From positions 30,656,238-30,720,237 of the forward strand of contig NC_090447.1 of the NCBI RefSeq assembly GCF_031143425.1: a stretch of 64,000 nucleotides of DNA, written 5' to 3'. The notes under the pieces were generated by a model. The model was given only the letters and a program-made list of their open reading frames with translations, was not told the DNA's origin and did no database searches. A program made the translations under genes and the position numbers. The DNA is from Pleurodeles waltl. Taxonomy: Eukaryota; Chordata; Amphibia; Caudata; Salamandridae. Below are positions 12,094 through 23,254 of the stretch, piece after piece (position 1 is the stretch's first letter; the number at the start of each line of letters is the position of its first letter).

Positions 12094-12285
12094 TGTAATG
12101 ATGAACTGTACATCGTAGCATTAAGAAAATAATATTTATTGAAAAAGCATCTGACCCCAACAGGAAAGCGTACAGAAGACAAAACACTGCAGTGCTGCCT
12201 TCCTTTGAACTCCCCTCCAATGCTCTATATCCCCTCAATAAATATACTTTGGAGAGCGAGATCACAATTCATATCAACACAACAC
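12094..12285 (-). repeat. gypsy LTR (3' in element sense)
   Basis: On the plus strand it starts TGTAATGATGAACTG and ends ATCAACACAACA. It aligns end to end with 17,325-17,515. A minus-strand AATAAA lies at 12,135-12,140. Confidence 0.88.
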
Positions 12286-12418
12286 ATCTTCTTCCTCAAC
12301 AAATTGACCTAACTAATAGAATAGAAGCTAATAAGTAAATTACATCCAATTAGCATTAATAGAGCTTAGTATAAACTGATGCTAAAGATGAATACAGATA
12401 AAAGGTGAGCACGGTGCA

Positions 12419-13700
12419 TTACATGCATACACAATCACTGAATTTAGAAGGTTTGTGAATTATTCTGCCAAATCTTCCACTTTTAACACTTCCAGGAATT
12501 TGAAGTTCTCTTCCAGATTTATTGGCAGTAGGATTTGGGGTAACCCCCCTGGATACATTAGTCGTACCATCATTCCAATCGTTATGTAGTTGATTATTGT
12601 CAGTATCCCCATACAAGCAATCATTCCTGCTATGTACCGTGACCTCGTGTGTCAACCGTTCCACTAGAGAACCCCTGTCTTTGTAAAGTGATACTCTGCC
12701 TAAATGCCAGACCTTGTTATTTTCTAACAAAAACAAATTACAAAACACTTTCGCAACTCTTACCAGATCGTGAAACCTGCCTTCCCTTTTTTTGTACATT
12801 CCTGATTTTTGCATTCTTACTAAGTCTCCTACCTTCACAGGAGTTAATTTACAGCTATATCTTTGATCATAATATTTTTATACTTCTCTTTGGCTTTATC
12901 CAAATTGCATTTTACTGTATCAAGAGTCCAATCACGCAACCTGGCTTTACTCATCCATCCCACATTGTCCTTCCTCAATGGAAGTCTTCCCCTCATGAGC
13001 TTGAAGGGACTGAAACACGGCGTAACTCTATATGCCCACACAGTTTTCCGTAGTTCTTTCTCCCAACACTACCCAGCACATTTGGCCAATTGGATACTGT
13101 TTTTATGACACTGTTGAAGCGCTCCACTGCACCATTCCCAGCAGGGTGATAAACAGATGTTTTGTTGTGAACAATGGCATTTCTATGCAAATACTTTTCA
13201 AACGATTCACCTACAAATTGTGGACCATTGTCTGTAATATACATGTTTGTATTCGTCCCATCAAGAATATACGATCTACAAAACTCATCACGTTGTTTGT
13301 ATCAGCCTAACAACCTATTCCAATCTCTGGCCACTTGGCGAAATGATCATTGCATACCAGTATATATTTTTCCTTGGAGTGGTTCGATTTAGGTCTAACT
13401 ATATCCAACCCCAACAGCTTCCAAGGCATGTTAGGTGTCTTAATGGGTACCAGAGGTGGCTTGTGAGTAATCAGAGTCTTTTCGGAATCATTACACAATA
13501 CACACTCGCTTACCTTCCTTTCCACTTCCACATCAACCCTCGGCCACCAATAACACTCTTTTACTCTACTGTTGGTTTTCACAATACCCAAGTGACTCTC
13601 ATGACCAATCTCCAATATTCTCTGTTTTAGGGACATTGGTGGAATCATTCTCCCGTTATACAATACAACACCCTCCGCTACAGACAGTTCATTTCTCAGT
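12419..13700 (-). pseudogene. gypsy integrase remnant
   Basis: Integrase inserts the cDNA into the host genome. Visible blocks in order: the zinc-binding HHCC region (GHESHLG ... SECVLC, within 13,307-13,700), the start of the catalytic core with LGLDIV (first catalytic Asp), YITDNGPQF (second Asp, near 13,240), GNGAVERFN (catalytic Glu, near 13,125), YRVTPCFSPFKLM GR further on, and a C-terminal GDLVRMQK...LGRVSLYK region at 12,838-12,419. The three catalytic residues are present, but the blocks lie in three frames, so no functional protein can result. Confidence 0.88.
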
Positions 13701-13879
13701 TCCCAGAATGCACATGAGTCATCATCCATTTTGTTTTTGTTGGGCCATCCACACCTTACCCATTCACATATCTTTTGTAAAACTACATCTTTTTCTAAAG
13801 TTTCTTTCCACTCACCCTTCATCACACCACTAACTTCTTCACATACGTCCACTACGCAGAAGTCTTCAAATTTCTCATC

Positions 13880-14280
13880 ATTATCTGTTTCCCATCACGA
13901 GGTTGTTCTGTTACAGACTGAGAATATTTGCTGTCTTCTTTTTAACTCTGGGAACATATTTGACAACATAATTGTAATCTAACAGTTTTATGGACATTCA
14001 TGGGAGACGAGGAGAAGCATTGTACAGACCCTTGCGGGTAAATACCTTCGTAACTGGCTTGTGGTCACTGCCTAACTCCACTGGTAACCCTCGGATGAAG
14101 GATCTGAACTGCTGTAGGCCCCACACAAGCTAATGCTTCTCATTCTATCACAGAGCACTTCTGTTCAGACGGAGACAAAGAACGTGAAGCAAACACCATG
14201 ACAAACTCACTACCTTGAAAATCAGTCTGAGTGAGAACAGCCCCACGACCTTTGCTGCTAGCATCTGTGGTAACTACAAT
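13880..14280 (-). pseudogene. gypsy RNase H remnant
   Basis: My translation of the minus strand shows VVTTDASSKG near 14,270, FASRSLSPSEQKCS followed by VIE and an in-frame stop near 14,135, then LGSDHKPV near 14,065 after a frame change. These match the TDAS, E and SDHK motifs (Asp, Glu, Asp of the active site) of Ty3/gypsy RNase H, which degrades the RNA template during reverse transcription. The stop and shift make it non-functional. Confidence 0.75.
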
Positions 14281-15150
14281 TTTGTAAACTTGGGTCGAAG
14301 CCTTGAAAGGGAGGGGCACACGCTATGTCACTCTTAATAGACATAAAATCTTCATTAAATTCATTCGACCACACAAATTCACATTTATCTTTGAGTAGTT
14401 GTCTGATGGGAAAAAGTCTTACTTGAAATATTTCGGATGTATTTAGAGCAAGGAATGCTCTGACATGTTCCTTGGTAGCAGGGGCATCTTGTATTGCCTT
14501 AACTAGGGAAGCCTTAGGCGTGATTCCCCTACTGCTGATTTCATGCTCTAAATATGATACCCCAGTCCTGGCCACCTTACACTTGCTATATTCCACAGTC
14601 AACCCCTTTTCCTTCAATCTGTCCGTCACTGCAAACAAATTAGTATCATGATCTTACTTCTCTCTTCTCATTTTCAAAATGTCATCGTGGAAGAACAATA
14701 CATTTTTTAAGTCCTTAAATATTAAGTACATTAGGCGTTGAAACATAGCAGCAGCGGAAGCTAATCCAAAGGGAACCCTGACAAATTGGAAACATCCGAA
14801 TGGCGTAATAAAATCAGTAAGTCTGCGACTACTCTCATGAAGTGGGACTTCATGATAGGCAGATTTTAGATCTAAGGTAGTGAACCACTTTATTCCCTTC
14901 ATTCTTAGAACAATTCCTGAATCTTAGGAAGAGGAAATTGTTTCACTAAAATATTTCTGTTCAGATCTCTCAAATTCACGCAAAGGTGTAATTTTCCACT
15001 AGCCCGTCACACTACGACCAACGGTGCCACCCAGTCAGAAGATTCTACAGACTCTATGATTCCTGCACTTAGCAGTTTGTCTAGTTCGTATTTCACGTCA
15101 TCTCTAATGTTTAAGGGAATCTGTCTGACCTTATGTACACCGTACTGCTT
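14258..15150 (-). pseudogene. gypsy reverse transcriptase remnant
   Basis: The N-terminal part near 15,060-14,960 shows DWVAPLVVV, a stop, then CVNLRDLN. The 14,902-14,654 piece carries FTTLDLKSAYHEVPL (first catalytic Asp), TPFGCFQF, VPFGLASAAAMFQRLM and the catalytic box as FFHDDIL. The 14,638-14,258 piece carries the thumb and start of the connection (LTVEYSKCK, YLEHEISSRGI). The catalytic box has FHDD rather than the usual YVDD or FVDD but keeps both aspartates. Several stops and at least two frame changes disable it. Confidence 0.88.
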
Positions 15151-15529
15151 TCTCCTTTAATATGATTTTATGTTGGAATCCCTTTAAGCACCCTACCTTA
15201 TCAGAAAATAATTCAGGATATGTTAACTTCAAACTGTCATTAATTTGCTTCTTTAGGTCACATATGGTCAAAACAGGTTCAGAACTGTTGGGTTCTAGCA
15301 CTGTCCCAAGTTCACCCTGATTCCACCATCCATCGACAGATGGTCCTATCTCAGATACTTAAAGTTTACACAATGCTTTTCTGCCTTGAAAAACAAAAGG
15401 AAGCTTCCTGTATCCCAATATATTAATGGTATCACCGGTAAAACTCTTGGGAGAAATATCTGGTGGCAAAAGTTCATTCCCTAACATAGGTGTAAACTTC
15501 TAGTCCCATGTATGTTTACTAATCAGGCA

Positions 15530-15562
15530 ACACGGAGAACCAGAATCGTCAGTTAATAATAT
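15530..15562 (-). pseudogene. gypsy aspartic protease active-site relic
   Basis: The minus strand reads DDSGSP at about 15,536-15,550, between gag and reverse transcriptase. This is where the D-S/T-G retropepsin motif is expected. The rest of the domain is too decayed for me to trace in one frame. Confidence 0.5.
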
Positions 15563-16631
15563 TCTAACCACACCCATAAATATTTCCTATTTGGGTTTAC
15601 TTCTCTTTGCGTTCGGTAACACATCATGCTCCATATTCAGCACATTCTTATTATGTTTTTCATTCGTATTAGTACAATGCTTTCCATTGGCTTCCACACT
15701 CAAAACACACATATTGATTGGTACTGTCTTCTTCGTCACTGGATTGTGAATTTTGACTAGAATCATTGTCTAGTAATTTTATCGGCCCACTTTTGACCTT
15801 CCTACAAACTTTTCTAAAATGGCCAATGATGCCACAAGCTGCACAGCGTTGCCTCCTAGATGGGCATTTTATGTCATTGGCAAAGTGTCCCAATAATCCA
15901 CATCTGAAACATTTAACATCCTTTAAACTATCCTTGCTATAAGATTTTTCTTTTGGAACACTGGGCAAAATTTTCAGACGAGTAGAATCTTTGTCCTTTT
16001 GATTCTTACTTTGTTTGATAGCCTGGACAGCTTCATTAGACTTAGTCAACTTGTCCACATTGTAACCTTTGCTATTTGCAAGTACTGCCTGGGCGCATCT
16101 TACTCGAGCGCTGCGTGTTTAACAATGTCAATTATTTCTTGTCATGTAGATTTGCCCTTTGCCCGCAAATTTTCTTGAATAGCTGAATTGGTAGATTACA
16201 TGTCGATCTGTTCCCGGATAAGTTTGTCATATAAGGGACCAAAATGGCATGTAAGTGCCTAATTCTTTAAGACTGCCACATAGTCATCAATAGATTCTCC
16301 TTGCTTTTGTTTCCTGTGAAAGACTTTGTATTGGTTTACCCCTACACACAGTTGGAGCAAAATTCTTGTCTAAATCTTCTAAATTGTTAACATAAATAAT
16401 TCCCTTGAGTCGATCTTTTCTCTAAATGATTCTATACTTTTAAACGAGCAGGACCTAAACAATGTAATAAAATGTTTGTCTTCTTTTCAGGTGTGAATTC
16501 TTCTTCATCTCCTAATGTAGTAAGTAGTTTGTGAGATGCTCACGCCATTCTTGACGTTTTAACGAGCATTCACCAGTTGACACTACAAAAGGTTGTGGTG
16601 GCATTAAATTTAAGGGATTATTGTATGCCAT
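15563..16631 (-). pseudogene. gypsy gag remnant with two zinc knuckles
   Basis: The likely start codon is at 16,631-16,629 (MAYNNPLNLMPPQPF). A capsid-like part follows with EWREHLTNYL and, after a shift, LLHCLGPARLK. The 16,058-15,669 piece carries two CCHC zinc knuckles (CFRCGLLGHFANDIKC and CAACGIIGHFRKVC), which in gag bind the packaged RNA. The second fits Cx2Cx4Hx4C; the first has one extra residue before the last Cys. Frameshifts and stops break the capsid part. Confidence 0.82.
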
Positions 16632-16639
16632 ATCCAAAG

Positions 16640-17324
16640 AGAGCAGTACAAATCTGTAATGCTACCAAGTAAGCACTTAAGCAGTTAAGTAACTTCAATA
16701 CCCGTAAGAACAGAAATGTGGAATCTCACTTGCATTTGTATAGCGCGCGCGTCGCTGCGTTGAGCTGCAGCTGAGGGTGGACCCTTTGGAGAAAGTCCTG
16801 CTGCGGTACAATAAGCGTGAATTTTATGTAAATATTAAGAGGCGTGCGTTCCGCTGTAGTTATTTGGTAACTCCTTTGTGACACGCATATGATGAGGTGT
16901 GCGTGTCACTGTGCTTAGAAGCCTGAAGGCGTGAAGGATGTTGTGTGTGCGTCCCTGGAACTCTGCTGTTGTAATCGCGGGATGAGGCGTGCGCATCATC
17001 AGAGATGCGCAGCATGCAGCGACCACATCCCAGTGCGGTTGGGAGGATGCGCACTGGGGCCGGTGCGCTTGAGCCTGGTGCGTGAGAGCTACAGAACCCA
17101 ACGGATGATCGGTGAGAGCGTTAAAGCACACAAGAAAATTAAAGTACTCCTGATACCCCTCAGTGGAACATAAAAGATGGGGAAGGATCAAGGCAGTTGG
17201 TAGTCATTCCCGATCCCCGATCATAGCAGTCAATAGTTGATGAGAAGTTCATATATTAGTACCTGTGGTAAATACTAAAAGCAACGCGTAGGTTCGGTGT
17301 TGAGGTCAGCTAATCACCATAATA
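16640..17324 (-). other. gypsy 5' leader
   Basis: Between the 5' LTR (17,325) and the gag start lies about 690 bp with no recognisable domain. A TGGTGATTAGC stretch a few bases inside the LTR boundary could be the primer-binding site, but I cannot assign a tRNA. Confidence 0.5.
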
Positions 17325-17515
17325 TGTAATGATGAACTGTACATTGCAGCATTAATGAAATAATATTTATTGAAGAAGCATCTGACCCCGACAGGAAAGC
17401 GTACAGCAGACAACACACCGCAGAGCTGCCTTCCCTCCAACTCCCCTCCAACATTCTATATCCCCTCAATAAATATACATTCCAGAGTGACATCACAATT
17501 CATATCAACAGGACA
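17325..17515 (-). repeat. gypsy LTR (5' in element sense)
   Basis: Starts TGTAATGATGAACTG and ends ATCAACAGGACA on the plus strand. A minus-strand AATAAA is at 17,366-17,371. It differs from the other LTR by many substitutions, consistent with an old insertion. Confidence 0.88.
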
Positions 17516-18375
17516 TGCATGTAATGTAAAAATGTCAAAATAACTCTGGTGATTTATGTTCTTTCTGGAGAGAGAACATACTTTTGTCTAGTGGAAGCCT
17601 GGAGTCATCATAAAGTAGCGCACAGGGTTAAGATGCCTGCTACAAAGAACGTGTTCTCAGCAGATCAGAGTGCATATAATGTAAAAACGATACCGCTGAT
17701 CGGGTTCACGCTCTGATTGCTGTGAGCACCATGGCAGCCAAGAGAACGTACTTTTGTCTAGTGAAAGCTTGGAGTCATCATAAGGTAACGCACAGCAGTA
17801 ATGCGCCTGCTACAAATAATACGTACTAGGCAAATCACAACGTGCATGTAATGTCAAAATAACTCTGGCGATTTATCTTCTTTCTGGAGACAGAACTTGC
17901 TTTTGTTTAGTGCAGGCTTAGAGTCATCATAAGGTAGTGCTCAGGGTTAATGTGCCTGCTGCAAAGAACGTGTACTAGGCAAATCACAAAGTGCATGTAA
18001 TGCAAAAATGTCAAAATAACTCTGGCGATTTATTTTCTTTCGGGAAAGAGAACGTACTTTTGTCTAGTGGAAGCTTGGAGTCAACAAAAGGTCACGCACA
18101 GGGATAATATGCCTGCTGCAAAGAATGTGTACTAAGCAGGTCATAGTGCATATAATGTAAAAACGATACCGCCGATCAAGTTTGAGCTCTGAGCGCTGTG
18201 AGCGACATGACAGCCAACAGAATATACTTTTGTCGAGTGGAAGCTTGGAGTCATCATACAGTAGTGCACAGGGTTAATATGCCTGCTGCAAAGAACATGT
18301 ACTAAGCAGATCAGAATGAATATAATGTAAAAACGATGCTACTGATCGAGTTTGCGCTGTGAGAGCTGTGAGCGC
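17516..18375. repeat. 150/170-bp satellite, right block
   Basis: The shared TTTTGTCT motif occurs at 17,582, 17,752, 17,901, 18,058 and 18,228, giving spacings of 170, 149, 157 and 170. Short units carry TCAAAATAACTCTGGCG. Long units carry CGATACCGCTGATC...GCTCTG...GTGAGC and GCCATGGCAGCC. The last unit runs into unrelated sequence after GCGCCATGGTAGTCGTG. Confidence 0.9.
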
Positions 18376-18828
18376 CATGGTAGTCGTGAAGTGCAGACAA
18401 AAGAAAAAATGTGTTCGCCGACGCTGAAGTATATCCCTGTAAGAAGGCTCGGTGTCCAAGGCGGTAACCAGACCTCCCAAGGCAGGACAATCGTAAAGCA
18501 TTTACCAATGACATCAGGTGATGTTTGAACGGGAAGCCCACGAACGAATGAAAGTGATGGGTGTGAGGTAGGTGTGTTAAAAGCCCACAATACTTACAAC
18601 AGGTCAAAGCACTTGTGTACTCGACATAACAATGGGGCAAAAAGCAAGTAGAAGACAGGAGCAAGAGCAATGCAGCAGCTCGGAGAGACCTGCGTCAGGG
18701 ACCTGGGTTACCCTGGGTCAACCCCTGACAGTTTGAGATGCTCACATATGGACTATAGGAACCTTTGATGCCCCCACATCCTGGCCCAAGAAGACTAGAT
18801 CACCCTTACCCACTAGTAAAACATCTGG
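18376..18828. other. unassigned sequence next to satellite
   Basis: The left edge (GAGCGCCATGGTAGTCG) is homologous to the long-unit insert of the satellite, so this may be part of the element from which the satellite grew. A 119-codon minus frame (18,311-18,670) overlaps it, but I recognise no domain. Confidence 0.35.
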
Positions 18829-19228
18829 TGTGATTATGCACTCCAAACTCTCCCTCCAAAGTCAGGTCAAAGATGTGATGAAAGCACGTTCAGCGCAGTG
18901 AGAACTTTACGATGCTCCTTCCTTGGGTTACCACCACATGGTCCTGGCCTCAACAGCGCTAGTGCTATCTCAACTTGACTATCCCACTGGATTTTATGTT
19001 GGTTTCATGACGTGTTTAATCAAAAAAAGAGCTGATCTAGATTGCTGCGGTAAAGTAAGTTAGGAGTGTGGATCGATGGAATAATATATCTTTTGTCCTC
19101 GAGACCCTATCCTGGCCGCCTGTCACAACAGTGATCTTCTTCAAAGCTCTCTGCACCAGCTATGCTCTACCTTCAAAGGATGAACCATAGGTGAAGACTC
19201 TCACTGTTATCACCTCCGGCACTCTGGA
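18829..19228 (+). pseudogene. LINE reverse transcriptase C-terminal relic
   Basis: The plus strand encodes LVLSQLDYPTGFYVG near 18,960-19,010 and, after stops, ALWNGAG at 19,222. These correspond to the LVxSRLDYCNxLYxG and LWNSLP blocks of CR1/L2-type LINEs. Several stops intervene. It is the only LINE relic in the window on the plus strand. Confidence 0.6.
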
Positions 19229-20640
19229 ATGGTGCAGGTAGCTGCAGAAATCTCCAAAGTGACAGCTGGACTCCTGCACTTTGAGATCCTGCAGGTACCT
19301 TCAGAAATCTACAATAGATGCAACATTGTCCCTGCAGAAACCTTCACATCCAACAAAAAACATCTTTGCCACCCCCAATGTGCAATCCTGCAAGAACCAA
19401 CAGGCATATCCAATGCAAACAGCGACAAACTGCTTCCTGCACTGCGGAATCCTGCAGGAACCTACAGACATCTCCAACAGAAAGAGTGGCACGCTTTCTC
19501 CTGCACTGTACAATGCTGCAAGAACCTATAGAAATCTGCAATAGAAACAGCACCACATTCATTCTGGCAGTGGAATCCTGCAGGAACCTACAGACATCTC
19601 CAATAGAAATAGTGCCACACTGCCTCCTGCACTGTACAGAGCTGCACGAACCTATAGAAATCGCCAATACAAACAGTAGCACATTCTTTCTGGCAGTGGA
19701 ATCCTGCAGGATCCTATAGACAGCTCCACTACACACAGTGGCACACTGCCTTCTGCCCTGTGGCATCCTGCAGGAACCTAGAGACATGTCCAGTAAAGGA
19801 AGTGGCACACTAGAGCCTGCATTCTGTAATCCTGCAGGCACCTCCTGAAATCTCTAATAGGAACAATGACACAATGGCTCTTGCACCATGGAATCCTGCA
19901 GGAACCTCCTGACATCTCTAATAGAAACAATAGCACACCGCCTTCTGCACTGTGGAATCTTGCAAGAACCTACAGAAATCTCCAGTACATAGGGTGTCAT
20001 ACTACCTCCTGCCCTGTGGGATCCTTCATCACACATCTCTAATAGAAACAGTGGCACATTGCTTCTAACGGTGAAATCCTGTAGGCATCGCTATTGGAAG
20101 TAGTGGAACATCCCCTCTGGTAGTTAAATTCTGCACGAACCCAAAGACATCTCTAGTAGGAACAATGAAACACTGGCTCTTGCACCATGTAATCCTGCAG
20201 GAACCTACTTAAATCTCCAGTACAAACAGTGGCACACTGCTTCTGACAGTGGAATCCTGCAGGAACCTACTTAAAACTCCAGTACAAACTGTTGCACACT
20301 GCTTCTGACAGTGGAATCCTGCAGGAACCTACTTAAAACTCCAGTACAAACAGTGGCACACTGCTTCTGACAGTGGAATCCTGCAGGAACCTACTTAGAA
20401 CTCCAGTACAAACTGTTGCACACTGCTTCTGACAGTGGAATCCTGCAGGAACCTACACAAATCTGCAATACAAACAGTGACACACCGCTTCCTGCACTGT
20501 GGCAACCTGCAGGAACTTACAGAAATCTTCTGTACAACGAGTGGCACACTCGTTCCACCCTGTGGAACCCTGCAGGAACCTTCAGACATCTCGAAGAGAA
20601 GCTCCAGGAAGTATTCATACCACCCCTGTAGAATACAGTG
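19206..20640. repeat. 62-bp minisatellite, about 22 copies
   Basis: The unit reads GAATCCTGCAGGAACCTAC, then a variable AAATCTCCARTACAAACAGT and GGCACACTGCTTCTGCACTGTG. Exact 62-bp spacing is seen for GAATCC at 20,252, 20,314, 20,376 and 20,438. Those copies are the most alike; the outer copies are more diverged. Short frames within it are not coding. Confidence 0.93.
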
Positions 20641-21086
20641 GAACTTTTAGATTGTTCTGACAAAGCCAATAGGACTCTGTCTGCTGTAATGCGGGGTCCT
20701 GCAAGGCACCCTGGAACCTCGTCCAGAGCCAGGGCGGTGCAGAAGCTCACACAAGGGGTGATTTACCACATGTGACGTACGCTCCTGCACGTGCTTACGA
20801 CACTTTGGGTATTGGAGAACGTTTTCTTCCTCTCTAGATAGAAATAGACTAACCAGGTTGTCAAGAAAGGGAGACAACGTTACAATATTCACACACATGG
20901 CACACTGACACCTGTTGTGATAACTCTGGGTGTGTGTGTGTGCTGAATAACACATATACGTGTAGACACTGCCTGTGTGTGTGTTTATGTATCGACAAAA
21001 GCGCCTATTTTGTGGGGTCACTCAGTGGCACACTTCAAACCTTGCCTCTGCTTGGTGAACATACGTAGTGTACACATGCACATATT
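20641..21086. other. no gene; short GT/CA tracts
   Basis: Contains GT-rich tracts at about 20,930-20,940 and 20,972-20,982. No coding or element boundary is supported. Confidence 0.45.
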
Positions 21087-22905
21087 GTATTGTAATATTG
21101 TATTGTAATAGTATTTATATAGCGCTTACTACCCCTGACGAGGCATCAAAGCGCTTTTCGGCAAGTAGTACGCTACTCCGGAACCCAAGAGGAATCAGTG
21201 GTGGATTAGTATCGGGAAATATGAGTACAGTTTTAGTATTATTATGAGTTAATTTGAGCCGTGGATATATGTGAGTTAGTTGGATTGACTAGAGTAATGG
21301 AGGGGTACAGGAGGGAATAATCCAGAAGTGTTAATTGGGAGTTTGTAGTAATAGGATGAGGCTTGGGATGAGTAAAGGAGAGATGGAGGAGGGAAGAGTC
21401 TGTGGAAAGGATTAGGGAGATCATAGTAGCAGGAGGGTTTTGGATGAGTCAAAGGTGAGATAAATGCTGGAGAATTTAGTAGGGCTGTTTGGGAGATCAT
21501 AGCAGTAAACTGAGGTTCGGGTGAGCTAGATGTGGAAGAGGAGGGAAGAGCTTAGGCAGGGTTATTTTGGAGATGAAAGTAGTAGAATGGATTTGGGATG
21601 AGTCAGAGGGGGAATGAATGATAGATTGATGGAGACATGACATATGGTGACGGGTAGATAAGTGTGATATAAGATGAGACCAGGATTCATACGTATCTAA
21701 TATAACAACTTATCTAGGAGCCATGCAATGACCTATGAACATGTTAAGCATAGGATAACATATATACACACATGCACAAACACATACATACACACGTGAA
21801 TACACACACATATGCACACATATATGTACATACATATACATATTTAAACTATGAGTAAATATACTTAGTTAAACAGGTTTAAAGAGTGTGTGTGTAGTTT
21901 ATTGTACTATGGCATAGTAGTGATACATATTTTTTAAAGAACTATATATAACTAGAATATACACATGATCAGAAACAGATATTTATCGACATAGGCATAT
22001 GCAGTCCATAGCTGTTTGAATATGGTGGTTATGAATGAAAGAGCCAACTCTTGAGTAGTCTTCTGAAGACAAGATAGTTATCCGTGGATCATATATTTGG
22101 GGGTAATGAATTCCATAGTTTGGCTGCTTGAACGGAGAAGGATGTACTACTTATTGTCTTTTTCTTGTATGGTGGTGTTCCAATCTTGAGTGGATGTTTC
22201 TTTGTTGAATGTATTTGGTTATTTTGTTTCTGATAAAAAGCGGTCATGTTCCATGTATAGCTTTGTGGGTGACACAAAGCAGCTTGAAGGTGCATCTTCT
22301 GGCAACGGGTAACCAGTGTAGTGCTCTCAAGGCAGGGGAGATGTGGGCTTGTGGCTTTACATGTAACAGTAGCCTGGCAGCGGAGTTCTGAATATGTTGT
22401 AATTTTTTCATAATAGTTAGAGATGATCCATGGTAGAGGCCATTGGCATAATCCAGTTTGGATAGTACAAGCGAGATAGTAGCTTGCACCTTGTGTGGAA
22501 ATCCGAGGTGGGGAAGATGCGTCATAGAGTCTTCAAGGTAATGAAGCTTGTTTGTGCTAATTTGTCCACTTGGGCATTCATAGTTAACTTGGAGTTCATG
22601 GTGATCCCAAGGTTTTTAACTTCCTTGGATAATTGAGGATGTGGTCCAAGATCGTCAGGCCAGGCACACAGTGGGTCATAACTTTTCCAGTCACCACATG
22701 AGTATTTCTGTTTTTGAGGCATTTAGTTTGAGATGGCTCCAGGTCATCCACTGATCAATGGCTCTGAGGCAACTGAAGATTTCTGAGTTTTTAATGTTTT
22801 TGGGGCATTCTAATTTAAGTAGTATTTGTGCGTCATCTGCATAGTTGTAGCATGTGAGTTGAAAATCATTGATCAGTTTTGGTAATGATATCATGTAGAT
22901 GCTGA
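21087..22905 (-). mobile_element. CR1/L2-like LINE, 5'-truncated
   Basis: In the minus sense the 3' end is at 21,087 with a GCGCTATATAAATAC motif followed by ATTACAATACAAT-type tail repeats, the standard layout of this LINE group. A long 3' untranslated region (about 21,130-22,090) holds GGGATGAGT/GGAGG repeats and a CA/TA-rich tract (21,762-21,846). RT-derived coding blocks occupy 22,905-22,089. The element stops inside the RT at 22,905, where a different RT fragment begins. Confidence 0.78.
22089..22905 (-). pseudogene. LINE reverse transcriptase C-terminal half
   Basis: The 22,942-22,691 frame contains CYNYADDAQILLKL, an intact YADD catalytic box, then WSHLKLNASKTEIL. The next pieces show VKNLGITMNSKL, LVLSKLDYANGLYHG, KLQHIQNSAARLL, ALHWLPVARRCTFKLL and AAKLWNSLPPNI, the ordered C-terminal blocks of CR1/L2-type LINE RTs. 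Three frame changes separate them. The N-terminal RT and the endonuclease are missing. Confidence 0.82.
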
Positions 22906-23130
22906 AAAGCAAATATGTGTCTTTCAGATCTAGTGTAGTCATAAAGTAGCCTTATTAAAACAGTGTAATCACATCTTGGAGTGACCATGTGAAAATGCTC
23001 TGAAAGAATATATTCGTTGAGTGGCCTTAGACCTGGGATTTGCCTCAAAGGGCCATCCTTTTTTGTGTATGAAGCAGTATAGAGAACCTCTCAGAAGGAG
23101 AGCCTGAACCCCCTGTTTGAGTAATGTAGG
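22904..23130 (-). pseudogene. fragment of a second reverse transcriptase (DIRS- or gypsy-like)
   Basis: Upstream of the LINE junction the minus strand encodes RFSILLHTQKRMAL, RQIPGLRPLNEYI, SEHFHMVT and MTTLDLKDTYLLF. These match the N-terminal RT blocks of DIRS/Ty3-type elements (KxDGxxRxxxxLRxLN and the motif-A LDLKDAY). They are not the LINE type that follows directly at 22,904. Frames differ between blocks. DIRS is my preference over gypsy because of the LRPLN...FHM style, with low certainty. Confidence 0.5.
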
Positions 23131-23254
23131 ATGTTATATTGAGAGCTGATGAGTGCGACGTGGAACGTTGTGAGGCGTGGTAATCAGCTCCAGACAATAC
23201 CCATGTCACTGTCTGCTGGTGGTAGTGGCACCACATGGAATCACTCCTCCCTCA

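Larger units (their letters stand above)
12094..17515 (-). mobile_element. degenerate Ty3/gypsy LTR retrotransposon
   Basis: The 5.4-kb element lies on the minus strand with 192/191-bp LTRs and a 5-bp target duplication TGCAT (12,089-12,093 and 17,516-17,520). In the sense direction the order is gag (two CCHC knuckles), protease, reverse transcriptase, RNase H, integrase, which is the Ty3/gypsy order. A purine-rich tract (GAGGAAGAAGATG) directly precedes the 3' LTR at 12,286-12,298. Reading frames are broken by many stops and shifts, and the LTRs differ at numerous positions, so it is old and inactive. It inserted into a satellite array, now split at 12,093/17,516. Protein style resembles elements annotated as K02A2.6-like polyproteins. 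Confidence 0.92.
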
